Shown here: positions 1 to 5,386 of the stretch, one piece after another | Numbering within the stretch: the stretch's first letter is position 1 | Layout: each line of letters opens with the position of its first letter | Assembly: GCA_943326215.1 (NCBI GenBank) | Contig: CALPSK010000077.1 | Coordinates: forward strand, 1-5,386 | Length of the DNA: 5,386 nucleotides | Source of the DNA: Sediminibacterium ginsengisoli | GTDB taxonomy: Bacteria > Bacteroidota > Bacteroidia > Chitinophagales > Chitinophagaceae | Direction of reading: 5' to 3' | Position numbers and translations under genes: made by a program | Notes under the pieces: model-generated | What the model was told of the DNA's origin: nothing | What the model saw: only the letters and a program-made list of their open reading frames with translations | The model's database searches: none

Positions 1-981
1 TATCTCAAATACATGTGATGGGTTATTTTCAGAAGGCGTATTTAAAAAAGGCTCAAATTCAACCTTGGGTGCATTATAATTTAAAGTTTGATCGTAGATA
101 CTTTTTTGAATTAACACTTTATTAGTAGAGCCTAAAAAATTATTTTTAAAATCAATGGTTTTGTCAGTTCCATATACACCAAAATTTGCCAAATGAACAA
201 CTGTATCTGTAATATTATCAACTAAATAATTAAAAACAAAACTATTATTCTCAATCTTTGGATTAAACCTTGAAAATAATTGATCCACCCTACCATATAA
301 TACATTTGTTGAAATGTTGTAGTTTTTAAAACCATAAACATTATTTCCGACAATTGCATTATTACTAATCTCAAAATTGATATGATCGCTTTTTAAATCT
401 TCAAAATATAAGGCAGCATTGTTGCCAGAAAAAACATTATTTTTTACTTTAAAATCTATATAGCTTGAATCTAGATTAAAATTAAAAGGAGGATTCAATA
501 CCTGTATTACGGAAACCTTACCAATATTATTGATAAAATAATTATCACTAATATTAACACCTGCCCTTTTCCAGCCAAAGTCAAAAAATAAGGGTAATTG
601 CAAGTTTCTAAAAGTCGTATTTCTAATATCAATACTACTATTACTATTTGAGTCTAATCCTTTGATAACCATACCCACACCCTCTACATTTGATTTACCA
701 AATATTTCAATTTTATTGTTTAATTCTCCTATAATATTCACAGCGCCTTCACATACAATTATACCTGGCTCTATTAATTCAATTTTTGCTCCTGCTTCGA
801 TATCTAGTTTCCCCTTTACCGTTACCACGCTTTTTATAACGTGAATACCTGACTTAATGGAAAGAAGTGGATAATTACCAGCAAGTGTATCCTGTCCAAA
901 TGATTGTGTCGTTGCAAAAGCAAATCCAAGAATCATTATAGCGTTTAAATGCTTTTTTGTTATAAGTAAATTGCGAAACAT
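1..981 (-). CDS. Secreted right-handed parallel beta-helix protein, third gene of the motor cluster (C-terminus off the left edge)
   Basis: The frame from the ATG at 981-979 is open for 327 codons to the window edge, so only the N-terminal part is seen. Residues 1-30 form a Sec signal peptide: basic start (MFRNLLITKKH), hydrophobic core (AIMILGFAFA), probable cleavage near SFGQ-D, a common Bacteroidota pattern. Residues 44-96 match the usual opening of surface beta-helix proteins (xxVIKSVVTVKGKLDIEAG, then alternating hydrophobics and a second V/I-x-I-x-G-x-L strand). Residues 115-280 contain repeated rungs with Asn ladders: ISDNYFINN, VKNNVFSGNNAALYF, ISNNAIVGNN, IENNSFVFN. Residues 280-316 (NNFLGSTNK...IYDQ...VEFEPFLNTP) resemble the NNYWGT...IYD...V.Y.PFL motif that closes such helices in this phylum, so further domains may lie beyond the edge. 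It starts 17 bp after the gldM-like gene and is probably co-transcribed. Substrate or ligand is unknown; a role as passenger, adhesin or surface partner of the motor is inference. Confidence 0.88.
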   Translation of the reverse strand, partial: MFRNLLITKKHLNAIMILGFAFATTQSFGQDTLAGNYPLLSIKSGIHVIKSVVTVKGKLDIEAGAKIELIEPGIIVCEGAVNIIGELNNKIEIFGKSNVEGVGMVIKGLDSNSNSSIDIRNTTFRNLQLPLFFDFGWKRAGVNISDNYFINNIGKVSVIQVLNPPFNFNLDSSYIDFKVKNNVFSGNNAALYFEDLKSDHINFEISNNAIVGNNVYGFKNYNISTNVLYGRVDQLFSRFNPKIENNSFVFNYLVDNITDTVVHLANFGVYGTDKTIDFKNNFLGSTNKVLIQKSIYDQTLNYNAPKVEFEPFLNTPSENNPSHVFEI

Positions 982-998
982 TATTATTGCTATATTTT

Positions 999-2369
999 TT
1001 AATCTGTTATTTTATAAATGATTGGAGCGGATGTTCTTGTAGATCCATCCACTAAAGACATATTGACATTATCAAAAATTAATAGGTCATTTTTCTTAAG
1101 TGCACCTAGTACTTTTTGAGTAGGGGATTGAAATAACTCTCCATAATTATTCACCGATTCTTCCTCCTTACCATTATGAATGCGTATCACTTTATAACTA
1201 TTGATACGACCAGGAAAGAAATTCAAATTATTAATCTCTAGCTTAGCCTCCAAACGCTCTGCACTTAACAAATCCTTTACAGATATGGAGTAGTTACTTA
1301 AATTATCACCCCTAACCTTCACTATTGGATCAGGTATTGGATTTACATTAATTTTTTTCTCAAATAAAACTTTTTTGTCTTTTCTTAGATCATAAAAACG
1401 AAGCATATACTCCCCTGTTTTATTAAAAACTACCCTATAGTTATTATTTGCTTTTGTGATATTCACTTTGGGTAAAATTTCAACTTCAAATTCCTTACCC
1501 ATCATAAAGTCAAAATCACTTAAAAGTGTATTGTTTAAACCAACAAATATGTTCTCCGTGTGAAGCGAAGCCAAAATCTTTTTAAATAAATCATCAAACA
1601 CCTCGTCATTAACACTTATTACTTTTTGCCCTGGTTGAATAATCTCTTCCTCTTTATATTCTTTAACATTGGCCTTTAAGACATATAATTTGGGATTAAA
1701 TTGGGAAAAATAAGTCGGTTGATAGCCAATTTCAGCAAGTGCCGCCTCTTGATATAATAGCTGTGTTTTAGTTATCAATAATTTAATACGTTCTAATTGC
1801 ATGTAACTAATTGCAGAAGGCTTATGCATAAACAAATAATATTCCCAAGCTTCTTCTTTACCCTTAATGGTAGTAACTACTTTTTGAATAGGAATTAATG
1901 AATCAAGTGATGTTTGAATTTTATATGGCGATTTTTTTATAAATTCAGATAAATCAAATAAATCTTTTTCTAAAAGCTTTATGCCATTATCACTTTTTAA
2001 AATTTCTTCAATTAAATTTCTGCTATTAAATTGTTTTGAAAGTGAAGTTTTGTTATTAGCAAATTCATCATCCACATGCTTTAAAACGTCATAAACAACT
2101 TTACTACTCGCATTCAATCTAGTTCTGATCTTTAAGTAAGAAGCAGCTTTCGAGCTTTTATTTAATAAGTCGATATTATCTTCTATTATTTTATTACTAA
2201 TATCGACTTTTTTAAGCTCTTCTTTATCAAGTGACTGCAATGACTTAATAGTATAGATATTAGAATCTAATACCGATATTTTGATATTAATTACCGAGAA
2301 ACAAATAAATACAATGTACAAAAGACTAATAATCTGGTATCTTTTGACGTCAACATGACCTTCCGCCAT
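999..2369 (-). CDS. gldM: GldM-like periplasmic motor shaft protein, short variant
   Basis: This 456-residue protein is homologous to GldM/PorM, which crosses the inner membrane once, inserts its helix into the GldL ring and carries proton-driven motion through the periplasm. The N-terminus MAEGHVDVKRYQ and the helix at about 12-30 (IISLLYIVFICFSVINI) align with the canonical GldM start. R10 and Y18 have the same spacing as R9 and Y17 of Flavobacterium johnsoniae GldM (from memory). Residues 36-220 are helical and D1-like, including W175 and the segment LFMHKPSAISYMQLERIK, comparable to the conserved W..F...P.....L motif. Residues 344-456 are a clear GldM C-terminal domain: PIPDPIVKVRG, the FFPGRINSYKV segment, LKKNDLLIFDNV and DGSTRTSAPIIYKI. 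The stretch between (about 225-343) is only about 120 residues and looks like one middle domain, not two, which explains a length below the usual 510-520. It starts 12 bp after the gldL-like gene. The family call is secure; membership of a canonical type IX system is doubtful because gldK and gldN are absent here. Confidence 0.9.
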   Translation of the reverse strand: MAEGHVDVKRYQIISLLYIVFICFSVINIKISVLDSNIYTIKSLQSLDKEELKKVDISNKIIEDNIDLLNKSSKAASYLKIRTRLNASSKVVYDVLKHVDDEFANNKTSLSKQFNSRNLIEEILKSDNGIKLLEKDLFDLSEFIKKSPYKIQTSLDSLIPIQKVVTTIKGKEEAWEYYLFMHKPSAISYMQLERIKLLITKTQLLYQEAALAEIGYQPTYFSQFNPKLYVLKANVKEYKEEEIIQPGQKVISVNDEVFDDLFKKILASLHTENIFVGLNNTLLSDFDFMMGKEFEVEILPKVNITKANNNYRVVFNKTGEYMLRFYDLRKDKKVLFEKKINVNPIPDPIVKVRGDNLSNYSISVKDLLSAERLEAKLEINNLNFFPGRINSYKVIRIHNGKEEESVNNYGELFQSPTQKVLGALKKNDLLIFDNVNMSLVDGSTRTSAPIIYKITD

Positions 2370-2381
2370 AAAAAACTAGAT

Positions 2382-3890
2382 TTAAGAGTTTGAATATTGC
2401 TTATATAGTAATACAAATGCCAATTGAGCACCGCTTGGACTTGTGTTTGTTTTTGCTAAATGATAATTTAACTTATCAAATACCTCCTTTTTAGAATCAT
2501 GCTCACTTAAATTAAACAACTGAACTAGTTTAGATTTAGGTGCCACATTATCGGATACTAATTTTTCAATAATTGTATTTACATAACTTAAATTTTCTAA
2601 TTCATTATTTAAAAACAACTCTTTTAAATTAACACTATACTCATTTTTTGGTCCAAAATATATTGTTTCTGCACTGTAATTAACAACATCCTGCAAATTG
2701 ATTGTTTTTTTATCGCTTACTTGAAACTCTATTAATCTATTAAATAATTGAACCCCATTACTACTATTGATAAACGAAATTGAAGATTGTATAAGTACTT
2801 TCAAATAAGAATACCCCTCATTTGTTGCCTGATTGTATCTGATTTTCTTAAACTTAGTCCAAAGCTTTAATTTTAATTCATCTGATTGGTTGTCAAGTAA
2901 TCCAATGAGAGAATTTAGCTCCGCTTCATTTTTTAAATCCACCTTTTGGATAAAGTACTCTAATAGTAATTGGCCTTTTAATCTAATTGAACTTTGGATA
3001 CACTCTATATCTGGACTTACAATAAGCTCCGAACTATAATATTTATTTAAATGCATCAATACAATTTCGTCCTCCCCACCATACACTTGAACGTCAGCTG
3101 ACTTTTTAGGTCTTATCGTACATTTTTCTTCTTTTGTTTCTAAAATAAAGTTTTCGAAAAATGAATTGTAATTAATTAATTTGAAAGCTTTACACAAAAG
3201 TTCAATATCACTGGTTTCTACTATATGTACCTTATCGATTGATAATTTATTTAACTCAGGCACCGGCAACTTTACCGGAAATTGCAGTAAAAACGGTAAG
3301 GCCTCTTTATTAGGTAGTTTCTTATCAAAAACGCGTTTGAAAAATTTACTTAATTGATTGTACTCATCTGACAATAACTCATCCCATTTTGGCTGAAAAA
3401 ATAAATCTTTAGCTAAACTCAAAATGTCCATTTGTTCTAATTGCCAAAGAGTATGACTTGTATTTACAGATGCATTTGATGCTGCATTTATCTCAATTGC
3501 CACTTTTCTATCAGCCAAACTTGTGCTTGCATTATTAGTCCTATTTGCACTGCCTGGGCCATCCACTGTTCCAGTTTGAATATTCACATATGTTTCGCCA
3601 GAACCATTACCAGCTATTCCACCTGAATTTGCAGCAATGGTCTCTAAACCTTCAGCTACTTTTGATAAAGTTGCTTCAGTAGCTACATCAGTATCTTTTT
3701 TTACTTCGACAAATTTTATTGCGGAAACTCCAAAAACAACTGCCTCAATAGCCAACCCAGCAGTAATTAATAAATCCTGTGCTGGCCATTCTAATAACTT
3801 AGCAATGACACCAATTAGGATAACAACAGCAGCACCACTGTAAAAGAGATTAAAAATATCTAATTTCTTTGTTTTAACACTAGATGACAT
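2382..3890 (-). CDS. gldL: GldL-like inner-membrane proton motor stator with a long cytoplasmic extension
   Basis: This 502-residue protein has a GldL/PorL N-terminal module. Transmembrane helix 1 is about residues 13-33 (starting FNLFYSGAAVV) and helix 2 about 38-60, holding AGLAIEAVVFGVSAI. In F. johnsoniae GldL, a pentameric ring around two GldM helices, Tyr13, Lys27 and Glu49 are key motor residues (recalled from published structural work). Here Y17 and K31 keep the same 14-residue spacing, and E49 sits in the equivalent I/T-E-A context of helix 2. The inter-helix loop is about four residues shorter, and the positions of His30 and Glu59 are Glu and Lys here. Residues 62-88 may form a short coiled coil; 89-145 are a Gly/Asn/Ser/Ala-rich linker; 146-502 are a mixed, mainly helical domain that I do not recognise. 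With the known GldL topology (both termini inside) this domain is cytoplasmic. Canonical GldL is about 200-300 residues, so the tail is unusual. It is the first gene of the cluster, facing a 435-bp divergent spacer. Confidence 0.9.
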   Translation of the reverse strand: MSSSVKTKKLDIFNLFYSGAAVVILIGVIAKLLEWPAQDLLITAGLAIEAVVFGVSAIKFVEVKKDTDVATEATLSKVAEGLETIAANSGGIAGNGSGETYVNIQTGTVDGPGSANRTNNASTSLADRKVAIEINAASNASVNTSHTLWQLEQMDILSLAKDLFFQPKWDELLSDEYNQLSKFFKRVFDKKLPNKEALPFLLQFPVKLPVPELNKLSIDKVHIVETSDIELLCKAFKLINYNSFFENFILETKEEKCTIRPKKSADVQVYGGEDEIVLMHLNKYYSSELIVSPDIECIQSSIRLKGQLLLEYFIQKVDLKNEAELNSLIGLLDNQSDELKLKLWTKFKKIRYNQATNEGYSYLKVLIQSSISFINSSNGVQLFNRLIEFQVSDKKTINLQDVVNYSAETIYFGPKNEYSVNLKELFLNNELENLSYVNTIIEKLVSDNVAPKSKLVQLFNLSEHDSKKEVFDKLNYHLAKTNTSPSGAQLAFVLLYKQYSNS

Positions 3891-3993
3891 AAATGTATAA
3901 TTTTAAAATTTCAATATGATTGATAAATTTTTCTTACTATAATAAAGCAAATGAATCAACATTAAAGGCAAAATTGTCAAATAACAACATGCC

Positions 3994-4011
3994 TAGAAAT
4001 AGTAGAAATAG
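3994..4011. repeat. Two tandem copies of a 9-bp repeat
   Basis: TAGAAATAG occurs twice in direct succession (3994-4002 and 4003-4011), in the leader or upstream region of the gldL-like gene. With two copies it may be a chance slippage product or a pair of protein-binding half sites; nothing in the sequence decides between these. Confidence 0.6.
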
Positions 4012-4028
4012 TACTAGATTATAGTCTA

Positions 4029-4036
4029 CAAATATA
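4029..4036 (-). promoter_or_regulatory. Candidate -7 element of the motor cluster promoter
   Basis: Read on the minus strand this is TATATTTG, an exact match to the Bacteroidota -7 consensus TAnnTTTG. It is the only exact match on this strand that I found in the spacer. The expected -33 TTTG at 19-21 bp upstream is not well matched (AATG or AAAT). If used, transcription would begin near 4020 and leave a 5' leader of about 130 bases before the gldL-like ATG. This is a consensus match only, weakened by the poor -33 box. Confidence 0.35.
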
Positions 4037-4040
4037 ATGT

Positions 4041-4058
4041 ATGAATGGGTTTGTTCAT
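4041..4058. promoter_or_regulatory. Small inverted repeat next to the candidate promoter
   Basis: ATGAA and TTCAT form a perfect 5-bp inverted repeat around an 8-base centre (TGGGTTTG). On the minus strand it lies just upstream of the candidate -7 box, in the stretch where the -33 element should be, so a bound regulator could act there. The arms are short and do not match the classical Crp/Fnr half sites (TGTGA/TCACA or TTGAT/ATCAA), so this is only a weak operator candidate. Confidence 0.2.
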
Positions 4059-4097
4059 TTTAACTAATTGTTATTCAAGCAAAAAAATTTCAAATAA

Positions 4098-4145
4098 ACA
4101 AATGATAATGAAAAAAGTAACTTTATTTAATATACAAATGATAAT
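4098..4145. repeat. 12-bp direct repeat in the divergent spacer
   Basis: ACAAATGATAAT occurs at 4098-4109 and again at 4134-4145, a period of 36 bp. The copies share these 12 exact bases and then diverge. They lie upstream of both divergent genes, so they could be paired binding sites, although the AT-rich context makes chance similarity more likely than usual. Confidence 0.5.
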
Positions 4146-4361
4146 ATAAATAAATATAAAATTGAAAAATTTTATAAAAAATCTCCATTTTAATTAATTT
4201 GTTTAATATTTTATCATAAAAAACATATAAAAATTAAACATTTAATAATTAATTATTTAACATATATTAATAAATAATTGATGATTTTAAAAAATTTTAG
4301 AACAAAATCTAGAAAATAATATAAAATGTTAATTTTTTTCTATTTTTATGAAAAATCAAAA

Positions 4362-4979
4362 ATGATCGAATCAAGTTTAATATATAACAAATTTTTAGAC
4401 TATATAGATAAAATCACTCCTTTAACCAGTGATGAAAGGGATATATTTCTAAGAAAAATTATGATTAAGGAGTATAAGAAAGGGGAAATTATTATTCAGG
4501 AGGGGGTTAAAAGCAATTATATCTACTTTATCCATAAGGGTATCGTTAGAAATTTTATTCACCAGAATAACAAAACAATCAATTTTAGATCAGAGGGAAT
4601 GACTGTTACTGGATATTCAACTTATAATTACGATCAAGGATTTAAATCCAAAATGAATGTGGAATGTTTAGAAGATTGTACTTTCATTATGATACCAGTA
4701 GATACAATTCATTATGTTGTAGAAAATTTTAAGTATGGAGATCGATTAGGAAGGTTTTTAGCAGAAAAACATGTTCTAGAGTTAGTGGACTTGATAATTG
4801 ATATAGATTGTAGATCTATCATGGAACGATATCATGATCTTAGTATAAAATATCCAAATATCCACCAGAGAGTTTCACAACATTTTATTGCTTCATGTCT
4901 AGGGACTACCCCTGTCCATTTATCAAGATTAAAAACAAAGCATAATACAAATAAAATGATAGCTACTGTTGAGAAATAA
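4362..4979 (+). CDS. Crp/Fnr-family transcriptional regulator, divergent to the motor cluster
   Basis: An upstream in-frame ATG at 4326 would give 217 residues, but its extra 12 residues (MLIFFYFYEKSK) are atypical. The ATG at 4362 (MIESSLIYNKFLDYID) gives 205 residues and a normal start for Bacteroidota members, so it is preferred. In numbering from 4326, residues 28-125 form the cyclic-nucleotide-binding-like beta barrel: KKGEIIIQEGVKSNYIYFIHKG is a typical early strand-turn-strand, and NFRSEGMTVTGYSTY occupies the place of the phosphate-binding cassette without the R/S pair of true cAMP receptors. Residues 130-165 are the dimerisation helix, and 183-203 (VSQHFIASCLGTTPVHLSRLK) the helix-turn-helix, with TPVHLSRLK as the recognition helix. 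No Fnr-type cysteine cluster is visible. The C-terminus looks complete. The ligand is unknown. Its divergent position makes regulation of the gldL-like operon possible, but this is inference from layout only. Confidence 0.9.
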   Translation: MIESSLIYNKFLDYIDKITPLTSDERDIFLRKIMIKEYKKGEIIIQEGVKSNYIYFIHKGIVRNFIHQNNKTINFRSEGMTVTGYSTYNYDQGFKSKMNVECLEDCTFIMIPVDTIHYVVENFKYGDRLGRFLAEKHVLELVDLIIDIDCRSIMERYHDLSIKYPNIHQRVSQHFIASCLGTTPVHLSRLKTKHNTNKMIATVEK

Positions 4980-5004
4980 TATATAAAATGTATTTATTTA
5001 GTAA

Positions 5005-5106
5005 TTAATTAAAATAGGATACTTTGATGCTAGAAGCCTAGTAAGGGAATTACTGGGAGAAAGAGTTAACGGGTATTTTAGTGAGTACGATTTTAAAGGA
5101 TCATAA
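5005..5106 (+). pseudogene. Probable C-terminal remnant of an unrecognised gene
   Basis: Thirty-three codons are open between a TAA at 5002-5004 and a TAA at 5104-5106, with no ATG. The reading contains IGYFDARSLVRELLGERV and then NGYFSEYDFKGS, with an amphipathic, protein-like pattern and a less AT-rich composition than the preceding spacer. This looks like the tail end of a protein whose 5' part is missing. I do not recognise the family, and such a short frame could also be fortuitous. Confidence 0.35.
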
Positions 5107-5127
5107 CAGTTTTTTTTCAAAATATTA

Positions 5128-5187
5128 CAACGGTCTTCGTGTCAGCCGTCCGGTCCGCAAAAGCCCTGAACTTTCAATGAGTTAGGT
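5128..5187. other. G+C-rich block ending in a GTTAGGT core
   Basis: The 28 bases 5131-5158 contain 20 G or C (about 71%), in a window where spacers are 10-30%. They include a 5-bp direct duplication (GTCCGGTCCG, 5148-5157) and a short inverted pair (ACGG at 5130-5133, CCGT at 5146-5149). The block ends with GTTAGGT (5181-5187), which fits the GTTRRRY core of integron attC sites. However, the arms I can trace do not fold into a convincing attC hairpin, so its nature is unresolved. Confidence 0.35.
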
Positions 5188-5219
5188 GCTTTTTGATGTA
5201 AATACTATTAACTATAACA

Positions 5220-5386
5220 TCATTGGTATTTAATACACCAATTGGAAGTATCAAAATAAGCATACTCATCTGATGGGCCCAATTTATATCTCAAGAATTT
5301 GGTGCCTTCATTATACTGTAATGAAAAAACTGCTTTGCCTTCTCTTTTACATTGCGCCTGACAATAGCAATAGGCCACTGCATTCA
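5220..5386 (-). CDS. C-terminal end of an unrecognised protein entering from the right edge
   Basis: On the minus strand a frame is open from the right edge for 54 full codons to a TGA at 5222-5220. It contains AVAYCYCQAQCKREGKAVF, then LQYNEGTKFLRYKLGPSDEY, and ends FDTSNWCIKYQ. It has four cysteines in 54 residues (two in the CYC pair), aromatic-rich strands, and an ordinary mixture of residues rather than low complexity. If real, this gene converges on the Crp/Fnr-type gene. I do not recognise the family. A competing 30-codon ATG frame (beginning MQWPIAIVRRNVKEK) overlaps it on the same strand and is less likely to be coding. Confidence 0.45.
   Translation of the reverse strand, partial: NAVAYCYCQAQCKREGKAVFSLQYNEGTKFLRYKLGPSDEYAYFDTSNWCIKYQ

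Larger units (their letters stand above)
3891..4325. other. Divergent intergenic region with a very AT-rich tract
   Basis: This 435-bp spacer separates the minus-strand motor cluster from the plus-strand Crp/Fnr-type gene, so promoters for both should lie here. I see no convincing gene or RNA in it. The right part is extreme in composition: I count 23 G or C in the 240 bases 4081-4320, and 15 in the 180 bases 4141-4320 (about 8%). It also contains a 9-bp tandem repeat (3994-4011), a 12-bp direct repeat (4098-4109 and 4134-4145), a short palindrome around 4041-4058 and a 14-bp AT-only perfect palindrome (AATAATTAATTATT, 4244-4257). In such AT-rich DNA short palindromes arise easily by chance. 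Confidence 0.8.
4980..5219. other. Gene-poor junction region with a remnant and a G+C-rich block
   Basis: This 240-bp stretch after the Crp/Fnr-type gene contains no complete gene. It holds a short open fragment (5005-5106) and a compositionally distinct block (about 5128-5187). No clear hairpin plus T-run terminator is visible: the T-run at 5110-5117 is not preceded by a stem. The mixture of compositions suggests a recombination scar or island edge. Confidence 0.6.

Noticed and set aside
662..844. Plus-strand 60-codon open frame
   Set aside because: It lies antisense within the beta-helix gene, is rich in Ile/Pro/Ser/Thr as expected of an antisense shadow, and has no family resemblance.
2833..3039. 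Plus-strand 68-codon open frame
   Set aside because: Antisense shadow inside the tail-encoding part of the gldL-like gene; the minus-strand frame is long and clearly coding.
3637..3843. Plus-strand 68-codon open frame
   Set aside because: Antisense to the conserved GldL transmembrane module; no independent support.
4194..4201. TTAATTTG as a -7 box for the Crp/Fnr-type gene
   Set aside because: It misses the conserved A of TAnnTTTG, has no obvious -33 TTTG partner, and near matches are expected by chance in this AT-rich tract.
3891..4325. CRISPR array or structured RNA in the spacer
   Set aside because: Only two copies of a 12-bp direct repeat and two copies of a 9-bp repeat are present, with no regular repeat-spacer pattern and no stable G+C-containing stems.
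4326..4361. Upstream ATG as the start of the Crp/Fnr-type gene
   Set aside because: The added residues are a short aromatic stretch encoded in the AT-rich spacer and are not typical of the family; the ATG at 4362 gives a normal N-terminus.
5131..5158. tRNA or riboswitch in the G+C-rich block
   Set aside because: I could not find an acceptor stem, a TTCRA-type T loop in the right place or an anticodon arm, and the inverted pair is only 4 bp.

Overview
The window looks like a piece of a Bacteroidota (Bacteroidetes) genome. It is strongly AT-rich, its genes lack clear Shine-Dalgarno sequences, and its two largest genes are homologues of GldL and GldM, the proton-driven motor proteins of the type IX secretion / gliding machinery, which is confined to this phylum.

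Left and centre (1-3890, all on the minus strand, read from right to left): a tight three-gene cluster. The first gene (2382-3890) encodes a GldL-type inner-membrane protein. Its two N-terminal transmembrane helices are followed by a Gly/Ser/Asn-rich linker and about 355 residues of cytoplasmic domain that I do not recognise. Twelve bases later comes a shortened GldM-type protein (999-2369): one transmembrane helix, a periplasmic helical D1 domain, what looks like a single middle Ig-like domain instead of two, and a clear C-terminal GldM domain. Seventeen bases further on is a secreted right-handed beta-helix protein (1-981) that runs off the left edge. Neither gldK nor gldN is present, and gldL is the first gene of the cluster, so this is not the canonical gldKLMN operon. 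The simplest reading is a dedicated GldLM-type motor whose stator carries a large cytoplasmic module and whose output in the periplasm or at the cell surface may involve the beta-helix protein.

Centre right (3891-4325): a divergent intergenic region. Its right-hand part is extraordinarily AT-rich (about 9-10% G+C over 4081-4320). It holds a candidate promoter for the motor cluster, a short tandem repeat, a 12-bp direct repeat and small palindromes.

Right (4326-4979, plus strand): a divergently transcribed Crp/Fnr-family regulator of the Bacteroidota type. It is a possible, unproven, controller of the motor cluster.

Far right (4980-5386): a patchy region with a 33-codon plus-strand open fragment lacking a start codon (probable gene remnant), a short G+C-rich block ending in a GTTAGGT core, and the likely C-terminal end of a minus-strand gene entering from the right edge. 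It looks like a recombination junction or island boundary.
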